Source: Acidimicrobiales bacterium
Lineage (GTDB): Bacteria > Actinomycetota > Acidimicrobiia > Acidimicrobiales > SHLQ01
Direction of reading: 5' to 3'
Length of the DNA stretch: 64,000 nucleotides
Assembly: GCA_020629635.1 (NCBI GenBank)
Contig: JAHDCX010000009.1
Span: forward strand, 145,460-209,459
Shown: positions 1 to 8,342 of the stretch, piece by piece
Layout of the letters: every line of letters begins with the position of its first letter
Position numbering within the stretch: the stretch's first letter is position 1
Program-made: the position numbers and the translations under genes
Notes under the pieces: model-generated
What the model saw: the letters and a program-made list of their open reading frames with translations, nothing else
The model's database searches: none
Told to the model about the DNA's origin: nothing

Positions 1-143
1 CAGCCCGGCCAGCCACGCTCCGCGACCACCATCGTGGGCACGGTCGTGATCAGCAGGAGCTCAATGATTCGAGGCTTGGTCAGCGCAAGGTAGGCGCCGA
101 ATGTGGAACGGGTCGTCGAGGCACCCGGCGCAACAGTCGTCAT
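1..143 (-). CDS. ctaB: Protoheme IX farnesyltransferase, N-terminal fragment (cut by window edge)
   Basis: Heme O synthase (UbiA-family membrane prenyltransferase) that farnesylates heme B as the first step to heme A. Only the first 47 residues lie in the window; the gene runs off the left edge. Reading back from ATG at 143, a short polar leader is followed by a segment containing [18 protein letters not shown], which matches the start of the first helix in bacterial CtaB/CyoE. It is divergent from ctaA, the next enzyme of the pathway, and this common actinobacterial pairing supports the call. The 56 bases between the two starts should hold both promoters, though I see no clear -35/-10. Confidence 0.8.
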   Translation of the reverse strand, partial: MTTVAPGASTTRSTFGAYLALTKPRIIELLLITTVPTMVVAERGWPG

Positions 144-199
144 CGCCCCCAATGGTATGGCCGGGCTCGGCACTTCTGCCAAGGTCATTGGCCCGTATC

Positions 200-1129
200 G
201 TGAGTGACATGTTTTGGGGTCGCGACGCCGCCTTCTGGACCCGCGTCACGCTCGTCTGGCTGATGGCGATCACCGTCACTGGCGCGGCCGTCCGTCTGAC
301 GGGCTCGGGGCTCGGCTGCACCGACTGGCCGACATGCAGCATCAACGAAGAACTCGACGCTCCCGGATTCCACGCGACGATCGAGTTCGGCAACCGCATC
401 ATCTCGGGCCTGGCGATCATTCCGGTCATTGCGGCCTGGGTCGCGGCACGCCGGCTGAACCGCGTCGATCTCCGTCCGTGGTTCGTCGCCATGGTCATCG
501 GATTCCTCGGCCAAGTTCTCCTCGGCATGCTCGTCACCCGCACCCACCTCGATCCCCGAGTTGTGCTCGGGCACTTCTTGTTGTCGATCGTGCTGATCTT
601 CATCGGCGTGGCCCTCGACCACGGCGCCCGTACCACTGGGGTCAAGTCTCAACAAGCAACAGGTTCGGCACCTGGGTCCGACCCATGGCTCCGGACTGCT
701 TCGACGGTGGCCGTCGCGCTCGCCAGCGCGGTCATCGTCCTCGGCACGCTCGTCACGGGATCGGGGCCGCACACGGGCAGCGACGAGTCCGGCCAGGCGG
801 TACCACGGCTGGGCCTCGACATTCGCGAAATCACTCGCGTGCATTCGGTGACCGTCTGGATTCTCGGCGCCGTGCTTCTCGCAATCATCGTGAAGGCCCG
901 ACGGGAACATTCACCGCACGATCGTGGCGTCGTCCGGGCGATCGCCCTCGGAGCAGCACAGGGCGGGATCGGATACCTCCAGTACTTCACCGGTGTCCCG
1001 GTGTTGCTGGTCGGGGTGCACATCGCGGGCTCGGTACTGTTCTGGACTGCGCTCACCTGGTGGTTCTTCGACGTTCGCCGCGACGTCGGACAGCCAGCCC
1101 GAGCGGTTCGGGAGGAGGTACCCGCATGA
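200..1129 (+). CDS. ctaA: Heme A synthase CtaA
   Basis: Membrane enzyme that oxidises heme O to heme A for cytochrome oxidase. The 309 residues contain about eight hydrophobic helices in two four-helix halves. Visible family features are the Cys-containing loop LGCTDWPTC, the glutamate in IEFGNR (many homologues have His where this has Asn), and candidate heme histidines in VLGHF, VHSVT and GVHIAG. GTG at 200 and ATG at 209 are both possible starts. The hydrophilic linker between the halves (about residues 147-155) is encoded by a copy of a dispersed repeat also found at 1939-1975. The stop overlaps clpS by ATGA. Confidence 0.88.
   Translation: MSDMFWGRDAAFWTRVTLVWLMAITVTGAAVRLTGSGLGCTDWPTCSINEELDAPGFHATIEFGNRIISGLAIIPVIAAWVAARRLNRVDLRPWFVAMVIGFLGQVLLGMLVTRTHLDPRVVLGHFLLSIVLIFIGVALDHGARTTGVKSQQATGSAPGSDPWLRTASTVAVALASAVIVLGTLVTGSGPHTGSDESGQAVPRLGLDIREITRVHSVTVWILGAVLLAIIVKARREHSPHDRGVVRAIALGAAQGGIGYLQYFTGVPVLLVGVHIAGSVLFWTALTWWFFDVRRDVGQPARAVREEVPA
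637..663 (+). repeat. Dispersed GGGGTCAAGTC-core repeat inside ctaA
   Basis: The sequence TGGGGTCAAGTCTCAACAAG and its continuation match, with about three differences over 27 bases, the reverse complement of 1944-1970 in the intergenic region after the DUF2017 gene. Here it is read in frame as GVKSQQAT in the inter-helix loop of CtaA, so an element that is otherwise intergenic contributes protein sequence. Confidence 0.7.
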
Positions 1130-1449
1130 CTGCACCACTCGAGGTCGCCGATCCCGACATCGACGTCAACCTCGGCGTCGACGCCGACATGCCATGGGTC
1201 GTGCTCGTCTGGAACGACCCGATCAATCTCATGAGCTACGTCACGTTCGTGTTCCAGAAGCTGTTCGGCTACTCGAAGGAGAAGGCCACCGAGCTCATGC
1301 TCGACGTGCATCACAAGGGCCGCGCGGTCGTGTCGTCGGGGACTCGAGAGAAGGCGGAGGCCGACGTCGCCCGCCTCCACGAACACGGACTCTGGGCCAC
1401 CATGCAAAAGGACGGGTCGGACTCGGGCGGCGAGGCCGGAAGCTCGTGA
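1126..1449 (+). CDS. clpS: ATP-dependent Clp protease adaptor ClpS
   Basis: N-end-rule adaptor that delivers substrates to ClpC/ClpA-ClpP. The 107 residues show the ClpS core: [17 protein letters not shown] (the VxxNDxxN substrate-pocket motif), then [22 protein letters not shown] and a C-terminal [20 protein letters not shown] helix and strand. The acidic N-terminal tail is about 25 residues. The start ATG overlaps the ctaA stop and has a strong GGGAGGAGG site about 10 bases upstream. Its own stop overlaps the next start by GTGA, so the three genes should be co-translated. Confidence 0.93.
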   Translation: MTAPLEVADPDIDVNLGVDADMPWVVLVWNDPINLMSYVTFVFQKLFGYSKEKATELMLDVHHKGRAVVSSGTREKAEADVARLHEHGLWATMQKDGSDSGGEAGSS

Positions 1450-1913
1450 TCCTCCGCAAACGCCTCTTCGTGGCCCGGAACGGCTCCGTCCACAATCGCC
1501 TCGACGAAGAGATCCGGGTGTTGCTCGGGCGACTGATCGAGGAGCTCCGAGAAATCCTGCTCGTCGATGAGGGAGACGACATCCGACGCCTCTATCCCAC
1601 GGCGTATCCCGACGATCCGGACTCGGAGGAGCGATTCGGGGACATGGTCCACGACCAACTGCTGATGCAGCGGCTCGATGCGATCGATGCCGTCTCGGGT
1701 TCGCTCGACGCCGATGTGCTCGACGTCGAAACCGCCGACGCGTGGATGTCGACCATCAATCAGATTCGTCTGGTGCTCGGGACTCGGCTCGACGTCGGCG
1801 AGGACGACCGAGACATCGACGAGGACGACCCGAACGTCCAGGCACACGTCGTGTACCAGTTGATGAGCTACCTGCTCGAGGAGCTCACGACCGCCCGCAT
1901 CGAGCTCCTCTGA
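1446..1913 (+). CDS. DUF2017 family protein
   Basis: The 155-residue acidic, helical protein matches the actinobacterial DUF2017 family, which is regularly found downstream of clpS. No catalytic motif is evident. It has the [19 protein letters not shown] helix near residues 20-40, a middle segment [15 protein letters not shown], and a C-terminal helix ending in [12 protein letters not shown]. The GTG start lies within the clpS stop (GTGA), which supports coupling. Its role is unknown; genomic context suggests a link to ClpS-dependent proteolysis, but that is inference. Confidence 0.8.
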   Translation: MILRKRLFVARNGSVHNRLDEEIRVLLGRLIEELREILLVDEGDDIRRLYPTAYPDDPDSEERFGDMVHDQLLMQRLDAIDAVSGSLDADVLDVETADAWMSTINQIRLVLGTRLDVGEDDRDIDEDDPNVQAHVVYQLMSYLLEELTTARIELL

Positions 1914-1938
1914 GCTCGGCCTGAACCCGGACGCCGTA

Positions 1939-1975
1939 CCCAACTTGTTACTTGTTGGGACTTGACCCCATGGGG
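1939..1975. terminator. Dispersed repeat with hairpins between convergent genes
   Basis: This lies between the convergent DUF2017 gene and the RTX-tailed hydrolase gene. CCCAAC at 1939-1944 pairs with GTTGGG at 1954-1959 across a nine-base loop, and CCCCATGGGG at 1966-1975 is a second perfect palindrome. The position suits a bidirectional terminator, but no U-tract follows. The outer part is the reverse complement of the repeat inside ctaA. Function is inferred. Confidence 0.45.
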
Positions 1976-1988
1976 CGGCAGGGTGCGG

Positions 1989-3653
1989 TCAGGCGGGGGC
2001 TTCGCAGTTGCGGACGGTTTCGAGACCGGCGCATCGATCGAAATCCGCGCCGGCGTCGCCACTGTCTCTTCCGCCTCCCCCGGCGAGCAGGTCGATGCCC
2101 GCACCGCCGAGCAGCACGTCATGTCCTCCGGATCCGATCAGACGGTCGCGTCCGTTGCCGCCCGTGAGGCGATCGTTGTCGCCGTCGCCAACGAGGCGGT
2201 CATAGCCCGCGGCTCCGTCGAGGGTGTCGTGACCCGGACCTCCCCGAAGACGGTCGTGGCCGTGGCCGCCGTAGATGACATCGTGGCCTTTGTTGCCGCC
2301 GATCCGGTCGTCGCCGCGGTGGCCGAAGATGCGGTCTGATCCACCGCCGCCCCAGATGCGGTCGTCGCCGTCGAGCCCACAGATCACGTCATCGCCGGTC
2401 CCGCCGTCGATGATGTCGGGACCGTTCGTGCCGAGGATGACGTCGTCTCCCGGGGTGGGGGTCTGACCCTTCGAAAGGTCGACGGTCACCCGAAGGCCGT
2501 CGCAGTACGCGACCGGCGCAGGAGCGACCGACGTTGTTGTTGTCGTCGTGGTGGTGGTCGTCGGGGGCGGGCTCGGCTGGCTGAAGACTTCGATCACCGC
2601 CGCCTCGCCGGCCCCGAAGGAGTCGGCGATGTTCGCTCGGTCGCACGGCGTGGTGTCGGCGTAGCCGCGACACCAATGCCAGCGGCCAGCGTCGCCGTAG
2701 AGGTAGCCCGAGACGCCGGCGTTGCGCGAGGCGATGGCCTCGGCCCGAACTTCGGTGACGCCAGGGTTGCGCCAGCGTTCGTCGAGCCAATCGAAGTTGC
2801 TGTTGAAGTACTTGGCCTCACCCTGGAAGACGGGCACGCCGTAGGCCTCGACGGCGAGCCGCATGTGTTCCTCGGCCTCCTCGATGGTTCGGTCGTGGCC
2901 GATCTCGGGTGCGGCGACGTCGATCCACGGTTCGCCGGCGTAGAAGAGCGAGCCGTTCCAGAACGGCGGCGCATGAAACGCGATGTCGAGCGGTGACCCC
3001 GCGTCTCGGACCGCACGGGCCATGATGCGCCACACCTCCTTGTTGGCCTCGGTGTTGTTGGAGCCGCCGTCTCCGCCGAACACCCACATGCTGACCGCGG
3101 GATGATCGCCAAAGGCTTCGACCATCTGGAGGCCGTAGGCGTACGCGTTGTCGACGGTGACCGTGCCGCGAACCTGGTCGGCGATCTCGTTGCCCTCGCC
3201 AGAACGCCCGCCGGGAAGATAGAGGTTGTGCCAGGCCACGACGAGGCCGACCTTCATGCCATTGCGGTGCGCCGCGTCGAGGATGCGGTTGGCATGGGCG
3301 ATGTAGCCGTCGGTCAGGACGACCTCGCCATCGATGAGCGCTCCCATCGGGCCGCCGTCGCGGTAGTCCTGCACGTAGGTGACCGGGATGTGATGGATGA
3401 CGCCGGTCCATGCCCCGGTGAAGCCGTGGTCACGAAGCGCGGCGAAGTACTCGTCGGCTTCTTCCTCGCTCGCCGACGAGAGCATCTGCCAGGCGGTGTC
3501 GTAGACCGGGATCGTGGTGTCGGCCGTGGGTGCGATCCAGGCCGACGAACCGTTGCCATTCGGTTGTGCGTCGGCTTCGCCCGTGACTCCGGCGATCGCG
3601 CCCATGGTGAGCACGAGGCCAACAGACATCAACCCAAAGTGGCGAATCCCCAT
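1989..3653 (-). CDS. Secreted apiosidase-like glycoside hydrolase with C-terminal RTX repeats
   Basis: The predicted 554-residue exported protein has a hydrophobic signal segment (about residues 5-28), then a catalytic barrel of about 360 residues. It resembles the DUF4038/apiosidase-like (GH140) fold: SMWVFGGDGGSNN carries the family's acidic residue after the GG pair, and FQGEAKYFN carries a likely catalytic Glu. A linker of ten threonines follows, then about 130 residues of GGxGxD calcium-binding repeats (for example GGTGDDVICGLDGDDRI) and a Cys-containing end. RTX tails usually bind Ca2+ outside the cell. Start ATG 3653 was chosen because it begins the signal peptide; a longer open frame extends to 3911. 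The substrate is unknown and the GH140 link is moderate. Confidence 0.68.
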   Translation of the reverse strand: MGIRHFGLMSVGLVLTMGAIAGVTGEADAQPNGNGSSAWIAPTADTTIPVYDTAWQMLSSASEEEADEYFAALRDHGFTGAWTGVIHHIPVTYVQDYRDGGPMGALIDGEVVLTDGYIAHANRILDAAHRNGMKVGLVVAWHNLYLPGGRSGEGNEIADQVRGTVTVDNAYAYGLQMVEAFGDHPAVSMWVFGGDGGSNNTEANKEVWRIMARAVRDAGSPLDIAFHAPPFWNGSLFYAGEPWIDVAAPEIGHDRTIEEAEEHMRLAVEAYGVPVFQGEAKYFNSNFDWLDERWRNPGVTEVRAEAIASRNAGVSGYLYGDAGRWHWCRGYADTTPCDRANIADSFGAGEAAVIEVFSQPSPPPTTTTTTTTTTSVAPAPVAYCDGLRVTVDLSKGQTPTPGDDVILGTNGPDIIDGGTGDDVICGLDGDDRIWGGGGSDRIFGHRGDDRIGGNKGHDVIYGGHGHDRLRGGPGHDTLDGAAGYDRLVGDGDNDRLTGGNGRDRLIGSGGHDVLLGGAGIDLLAGGGGRDSGDAGADFDRCAGLETVRNCEAPA

Positions 3654-3723
3654 GGCGTGAGGGTAACAGTGCAGCCGAATGCGCTCGAAATGACTCCACC
3701 CGCCGCAGAGAACGGCGGTGTCG

Positions 3724-4557
3724 TCAGGCCGCTGGCCACCAGAATCCACCGGCGGTCCCCGGACCGGTGTACACGGCGATCGAGGGACCCATGCGGTAGC
3801 GCCGGACCGAGGCCACGACGGGCGATGCCTGCAGTCGAGCTTCGAGCGCCTCGGTGAACTCGATCGTGTCGGGAGCAGCGTGGGCGACCGCGACATGCCG
3901 TGGACGGTCACCGGCGGTCATTTGGGCCGTCATTGCGTCGACGAGGGCGTCGATCGATCGGCCGGTCCCGACGAGTTCGTAACCACCGCCGTAGCCGGCC
4001 AGGACCGGCACGTCCTCGGCTCCCGACGGCAACTCGGCGGCGCGCATGCGACCGCCCTTCAGGACGTAGCGAAGATCCTGCAAGATGAAGGTCGTGCCGA
4101 TCGTCGGAATGAGGGCTTCGGCCACGTCGACGGCGGCTTCGACCCCACCTCCGGCGGCGACCGCGTCGGCGACCGCCATCGCCACGACGCCGCTGCCGTA
4201 CGACGTCATCCTGGTGTCGATGAGGGTGACCGGAACGGGCGCATCGTCGATCGCCACCCGCGCCGCGTTGAGCGTCCCCGACAGGGCCTCGCCGAGATGC
4301 ACCGAGATCACGTGGTCGGCGCCTGCTTCCGCGAGTTGGCTCCACAGGTCGAGGAACTGACCGGGCGAGGGTTGGCTCGTGGAGACCTCGACTCCCGAGG
4401 CCAGCCGGCCGTAGAACTCATCGACGTCGAGCTCGACCCCTTCGAGATGCGCTCGACCATCGAGCACCACCGTGATCGGAAGGACATGAATTCGGTGCCG
4501 GCCGCACTCGTCGGTCGAGAGCTGCGCGGAGGAGTCGGTGACGACAGCGATGTTCAT
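3724..4557 (-). CDS. DegV family fatty-acid-binding protein
   Basis: DegV-type protein of 277 residues; related FakB proteins bind fatty acids and present them to the FakA kinase. It starts with the strand-loop MNIAVVTDSSAQLS typical of the family. It carries the substrate-contact segment STSQPSPGQF (about residues 79-88) and VHLGEALSGTLNAARVA (about 105-121), followed by the linker ILQDLRYVLKGGRM. The ATG overlaps the plsY stop by ATGA, so it is the second gene of a phospholipid-related pair. This fits exogenous fatty acid handling, but no FakA homologue is visible here. Confidence 0.85.
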   Translation of the reverse strand: MNIAVVTDSSAQLSTDECGRHRIHVLPITVVLDGRAHLEGVELDVDEFYGRLASGVEVSTSQPSPGQFLDLWSQLAEAGADHVISVHLGEALSGTLNAARVAIDDAPVPVTLIDTRMTSYGSGVVAMAVADAVAAGGGVEAAVDVAEALIPTIGTTFILQDLRYVLKGGRMRAAELPSGAEDVPVLAGYGGGYELVGTGRSIDALVDAMTAQMTAGDRPRHVAVAHAAPDTIEFTEALEARLQASPVVASVRRYRMGPSIAVYTGPGTAGGFWWPAA

Positions 4558-5267
4558 GTGGCCGGCCCTGAGGTCTCATCCGAATCTTTGAGTATTGGGG
4601 ATCCATCGACGAGCGGATTCGCCACGAATCGTCGGGCGATGACCGCACTCGAGATCGCTGCGGCGACAGGAAGCGCCAGCGGGGCGGGACGATCCACACC
4701 GGTCGACCACCCGCGGCGCCACGCAACCACCGATGCCCCAACCCACACGACCGACGCCGCCGCAGTGCCCGCCCAGGTGCGTTGGGTCCACTTCGGCAGG
4801 GCGGCGGTTCCGATTGCGACGGCCGCGTCGAGTGGAAGGTAGCTCGGGAACGTGGCCACTACCTGTCCGATGGAGGTGGCCACGCCCTTTCCACCCTCGC
4901 GTCCGGGCGGATGACAATGGCCGATCACGGCCGCAGACGCGGCGAAGTTGGCGCCGGAAGGACCGGCGAGATGTCGGCCGATCACCGATGCCGCGATCCC
5001 CTTGCCGACATCGACGGCGAACACGAACGCTCCCCAGCGCGAACCGAGATTCTTTCCGGCGTTGAGGGCCCCGGGGTTGCCGGATCCGACGTGGCGAAGA
5101 TCGGTGCCCGCGCCGGACCACCGGCGGGCGAGATCTGCACTCGGGATCGAACCCAGGCCGTACCCGAGCGCAAGGGTGGCGACGCCTCGAGCGGCGGACG
5201 GTCGGGGCTGAAGAGAACTCACCGGGCGGGACACGACGGTCGAAATCGCTCGAACCATGTCTCGCAT
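4554..5267 (-). CDS. plsY: Acyl-phosphate:glycerol-3-phosphate acyltransferase PlsY-like
   Basis: Integral membrane enzyme that would acylate glycerol-3-phosphate from acyl-phosphate, starting phospholipid synthesis. The 237 residues contain the family motifs GLGSIPSADLARR (motif 1), HVGSGNPGALNAGKNLGSRWG (GSGNxGxxN, motif 2) and GREGGKGVATSIGQ (GGKGVAT, motif 3), separated by hydrophobic helices. The loop before GGKG (GHCHPPGRE) is shorter and more polar than usual. The start could be ATG 5267 or 5258; the leader of about 25 residues before helix 1 is longer than in most PlsY. The stop overlaps the start of the DegV gene. Confidence 0.83.
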   Translation of the reverse strand: MRDMVRAISTVVSRPVSSLQPRPSAARGVATLALGYGLGSIPSADLARRWSGAGTDLRHVGSGNPGALNAGKNLGSRWGAFVFAVDVGKGIAASVIGRHLAGPSGANFAASAAVIGHCHPPGREGGKGVATSIGQVVATFPSYLPLDAAVAIGTAALPKWTQRTWAGTAAASVVWVGASVVAWRRGWSTGVDRPAPLALPVAAAISSAVIARRFVANPLVDGSPILKDSDETSGPAT

Positions 5268-5350
5268 TCCATCCGAAATCGAGCGGTGCGAGACATTCAG
5301 GAATCTGCCGGAGCTGCCGATGGGTCGATCTACCCAGAAATCGGGGTGCC

Positions 5351-6577
5351 GTGAAGCGTCTGTCGACAATCTGCCGAGTGGCCGCGACCGCCATCGCTGC
5401 GGTCGTGATCGTCGCGTGTTCGGGCGAGGTCGGCCCACCGCAGACCGCCGACTCCAAGCTGATCGTGACCCCGACCTCGATCGTCGAAACGACGACGACC
5501 TCGACCACGACGACGGCCGCTCCAACGACGACGGTTCCGACCACGACGACCCTCACCGCACCGGTGGAGGCCGAAAGCACAACGGGCGACGATGCTCCCG
5601 ATGTGCTGGCCTTCAGAACAGACAATCTCGGGGCGCTGTACGAGGTGGACACGTCAGGTCAGCTGCTCGCGGTCGCCGAGGGCGCCGGCGCTGGCGCAAG
5701 TGGCGAAACGGTGGCCGATGGCGAGATGGTGCGAGTGCTGAATCGCACCGAGGTACTCGAGGACGTCTGGGTCCAGATCGGACGTCCGCTCGGTGGGTCG
5801 CCGATCGGCTGGGTACTCGCCGAAGATCTGATCGAGACCGACCAGTGGGTCGATGTCGTCGACACCTCCAAGGCCGGGCAGCTCGTCGAGTTGCGCAATA
5901 CCCGGATCCTGCGGGCTGAACCCCGCCCGACCGCGGACGCGACCGTCGAAGCCGGAGCCGGCTTGCTTGCGGTGCACTCCGGGGAGACCGCCTTGCATGG
6001 CACGGGCGTGACGTGGGCGCGGATCATGGCGAGCGAGGACGGCTCGTTCCTGGGATGGATCGAGGAGGGCGAGCTCCTCGTGATCAACGACATCGTCGTG
6101 TGGTCCTCGACCGGTCAGCCCGTTCGGACGAGCGCGGATCCCTCGATCGACTACGGCGTCCAGATGAGTGGGCCGACGGTCGTGCAGTCGTCGTGTTCGT
6201 TCCTTCGGGTGCGGATCGACGCCGGATCGACCGCAGCAGGGACCCACGTCTTGTTCGGCCCTCAGCCTCCGGTCGGCACGTTGTTGATCGATGACGAGCC
6301 GAGTTCGGACGTCGCCGCTCCCGCCGAGGGAGAGCAGATCGAACCGACGGGCGGAGATCCCATCGAGCTGCGTGCCACATGGAACGCGGCCTCCGGGGGC
6401 GGGGCCGTCTTCATCAGTCCCGGTGAGTCCGTGACCTTCACCCTGCCGGCGAGTCTCTCGTCGACCTGGCACTTCGTGGCGCTCGGCCTCGAACAGGACG
6501 TGTCGTTCGTCCTCGACGACGCCGGCAACCCGAGCGCTCAAGGCGTGAGCACCGTCACGACGCCAGCGTCCTGCTAG
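5351..6577 (+). CDS. Lipoprotein with two SH3-like domains
   Basis: The 408-residue predicted lipoprotein has a basic-hydrophobic signal ending in the lipobox VIVAC (Cys about residue 23), then a long Thr/Pro-rich linker. Two SH3-type segments follow, each ending in a GW motif: SPIGWVLAEDLIE and FLGWIEEGELLVI. The C-terminal half is a beta-rich domain of unknown family with Cys pairs at VQSSCSF and the terminal PASC. SH3b domains often bind the cell wall, so a surface role is likely. The start is GTG at 5351, chosen because it begins the signal peptide. It is divergent from plsY-degV. Confidence 0.7.
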   Translation: MKRLSTICRVAATAIAAVVIVACSGEVGPPQTADSKLIVTPTSIVETTTTSTTTTAAPTTTVPTTTTLTAPVEAESTTGDDAPDVLAFRTDNLGALYEVDTSGQLLAVAEGAGAGASGETVADGEMVRVLNRTEVLEDVWVQIGRPLGGSPIGWVLAEDLIETDQWVDVVDTSKAGQLVELRNTRILRAEPRPTADATVEAGAGLLAVHSGETALHGTGVTWARIMASEDGSFLGWIEEGELLVINDIVVWSSTGQPVRTSADPSIDYGVQMSGPTVVQSSCSFLRVRIDAGSTAAGTHVLFGPQPPVGTLLIDDEPSSDVAAPAEGEQIEPTGGDPIELRATWNAASGGGAVFISPGESVTFTLPASLSSTWHFVALGLEQDVSFVLDDAGNPSAQGVSTVTTPASC

Positions 6578-6578
6578 G

Positions 6579-6626
6579 TCTGCGCATGAGCGCCCAGCGG
6601 GCGCGAACTCGCCGCGAAGAAACAGC
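6579..6626. repeat. Third, diverged copy of the conserved-stem hairpin repeat
   Basis: This matches most of 8203-8250. The inverted arms GCGCCC (6590-6595) and GGGCGC (6599-6604) are intact, while the three-base loop is AGC instead of GAA. It lies between the lipoprotein stop and the 3' end of tRNA-Glu and may terminate one or both transcripts. Confidence 0.65.
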
Positions 6627-6698
6627 ACCCCCAACGGGATTCGAACCCGTGTTACCTGCGTGAAAGGCAGGCGTCCTAGGCCGCTGGACGATGGGGGC
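6626..6698 (-). tRNA. tRNA-Glu (anticodon UUC)
   Basis: Read on the minus strand, the 73-base cloverleaf starts GCCCCCATCGTCCAGCGG. The anticodon stem-loop is CTGCCTTTCACGCAG (anticodon TTC), and the T arm is ACGGGTTCGAATCCCGT. The acceptor pairs as GCCCCCA/TGGGGGT with a G-U first pair and discriminator G. CCA is not encoded. The D arm has the typical tRNA-Glu CCTAGG sequence. Confidence 0.95.
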
Positions 6699-6805
6699 GG
6701 AAGTGTCGAGGATAGCGCGGCTCGCTCGATTCGGACGACGCGCAACTGATCCGATATCCGACCGGCTCTGGTCGTGGTGGTCGGACCTGTGGCATCGTTC
6801 TCGCC

Positions 6806-8056
6806 ATGTCGGAGCTCAATGTCGCCCCGGAGTCGTGGGGCCCGTGGAAGGAAACGGCGTTCTGGGTGGGGACTCGGGCGCCGCTGACGTCGGCGACCGG
6901 TCTTTCTTCGGCGGCCTATGTCGACGATCGGTTCTTCGCCGACGAACAGCTCGCCGTGTTCGAACGCGGCTGGGTGTGCGTCGGCATCGCGGCCGAAGCG
7001 ACGGTCGGGCGGGTGCTGGTGAGATCCCTCGGAAGTCGATCGATCCTGATCACTCGAGACGGCGACGGAGTCTTGCGAGGCTTCCTGAACTCGTGCCGCC
7101 ATCGGGGCACCGAGTTGTACGAGTGCGACGCCGACGTCGGGTCGACACTGCGCTGCCCGTATCACCGATGGGGTTACGGCCTCGACGGTTCGCTCAAGGC
7201 CACGCCCAGGTTCGAAGACGTGCCTCGGGACGGATTCGAGGCGTCGGCGTACGGCCTGGCGCCGGTGCGGGTGGAGGCGTGGGGCGTGCTCCTGTTTGCG
7301 TGCGCCGACCCCGAGCAGGTGACCCTGGCGGAGTGGTTGGGCGACCTTCCGGAGCGCATGGCGGGCTATGGCCTCGACGACTGGCAGCCTCGGCTCACCC
7401 AGGAGCTCGAGATCCGGGCCAACTGGAAGCTGATTTCGGAGAACTTCCAGGAGTACTACCACCTCACGTGGGTGCACCCAGAGCTGTCGAAGGTGAGCCG
7501 CGTCGACGATCACTACCGCTACCAGGGCGCGGGCATGTACTGCGGTCAGACGACGACGCCGGTCAGCGGGGACGAACGCGACGACTGGCTGAGCCTGCCG
7601 CCCGCCGACGGCTTGGACGACTCGGACGCGGTGAGCGGGCGCTTCGTGGCGATCTTCCCGAACGTGCTGTTGTCGGTCTTGCCGAACCACGTGTTCGTGA
7701 TGCGGCTCGATCCCTTGGCGCCGGGTCTCACCGCCGAGACCTGCACCTGGCTGTTGCCGAAGTCCGGCGCCGACGCGAGCGACGACGCGTTCGAGCCGAC
7801 CCGTTCGTTCTGGCTCGACGTCAACAGCGAGGACATCGACATCGTCGAGCGTGGTCAGCGTGGCTTGACTCGGGGCGCCGTGCCGGCGGGCCCCCTGGCA
7901 CCGAGGTTCGAGGAGCCGCTGCATCGGTTCCACAACATGCTCGCCGACCTCATGACTGGGGCGAGGGTCCAGGTCCCCGATGGCGACGACGGCACCGACG
8001 CCAGCCGATGGGGCACCGCCCCCAACCCCACCCCCGCCACCATCGATCAGCCCTGA
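6806..8056 (+). CDS. Rieske non-heme iron oxygenase, alpha subunit
   Basis: Aromatic-ring-hydroxylating-type oxygenase large subunit of 416 residues. The Rieske [2Fe-2S] ligands are C97-x-H99 (SCRHRG) and C117-xx-H120 (CPYHRWGY). The mononuclear iron site shows H219 and H224 in EYYHLTWVHPEL, with the usual upstream NFQ. The C-terminal domain is of SRPBCC type. No ferredoxin, reductase or beta subunit gene is adjacent, so the electron partner must be elsewhere, and the substrate cannot be read from sequence. Members of this family act on aromatics, choline or carnitine. Confidence 0.88.
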   Translation: MSELNVAPESWGPWKETAFWVGTRAPLTSATGLSSAAYVDDRFFADEQLAVFERGWVCVGIAAEATVGRVLVRSLGSRSILITRDGDGVLRGFLNSCRHRGTELYECDADVGSTLRCPYHRWGYGLDGSLKATPRFEDVPRDGFEASAYGLAPVRVEAWGVLLFACADPEQVTLAEWLGDLPERMAGYGLDDWQPRLTQELEIRANWKLISENFQEYYHLTWVHPELSKVSRVDDHYRYQGAGMYCGQTTTPVSGDERDDWLSLPPADGLDDSDAVSGRFVAIFPNVLLSVLPNHVFVMRLDPLAPGLTAETCTWLLPKSGADASDDAFEPTRSFWLDVNSEDIDIVERGQRGLTRGAVPAGPLAPRFEEPLHRFHNMLADLMTGARVQVPDGDDGTDASRWGTAPNPTPATIDQP

Positions 8057-8074
8057 AGGGGGTCGGCCCTGAGG

Positions 8075-8154
8075 GGGGTCAAGTCTTTCCAATCGACAAC
8101 CAACGACGGGTCGACGACGGGAGCTCCAGTTGTCGATTGGAAAGACTTGACCCC
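8075..8154. repeat. Long inverted repeat with GGGGTCAAGTC core
   Basis: Arms of 26 bases at 8075-8100 and 8129-8154 are perfect reverse complements around a 28-base spacer. The outer end of each arm is GGGGTCAAGTCTTTCCAAT. It lies 18 bases past the Rieske gene and would form a very stable hairpin. The same arm sequence recurs at 19281-19305, and the core is shared with the repeats at 637 and 1944. It resembles a REP/BIME-type element. The rest of 8057-8338 holds only the direct repeats listed next. Confidence 0.85.
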
Positions 8155-8167
8155 AGTGGGGGGCGCG

Positions 8168-8342
8168 CTGAGCCGGGCGGCGCGGACAGGGGCCTCCGGC
8201 AATCTGCGCATGAGCGCCCGAAGGGCGCGAACTCGCAGCAAAAGAACAGCGCCGATCCGGCTGAGCCGGGCGGCGCGGACAGGGGCCTCGGGCAATCTGC
8301 GCATGAGCGCCCGAAGGGCGCGAACTCGCAGCGAAAGATCAG
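8168..8342. repeat. Two 93-base-period direct repeats, each with a GCGCCC/GGGCGC hairpin
   Basis: Unit 1 starts at 8168 and unit 2 at 8261, both with CTGAGCCGGGCGGCGCGGAC, and match at nearly every position over about 82 bases. Each carries the perfect stem GCGCCC-GAA-GGGCGC (8214-8228 and 8307-8321). The second unit runs into the last codon of the minus-strand methyltransferase-like gene. A partial third copy is at 6579-6626. Confidence 0.9.

Noticed and set aside
5654..8092. Long minus-strand open frame of 812 codons
   Set aside because: It runs antisense through two convincing genes and across the tRNA-Glu gene, and the product is low-complexity.
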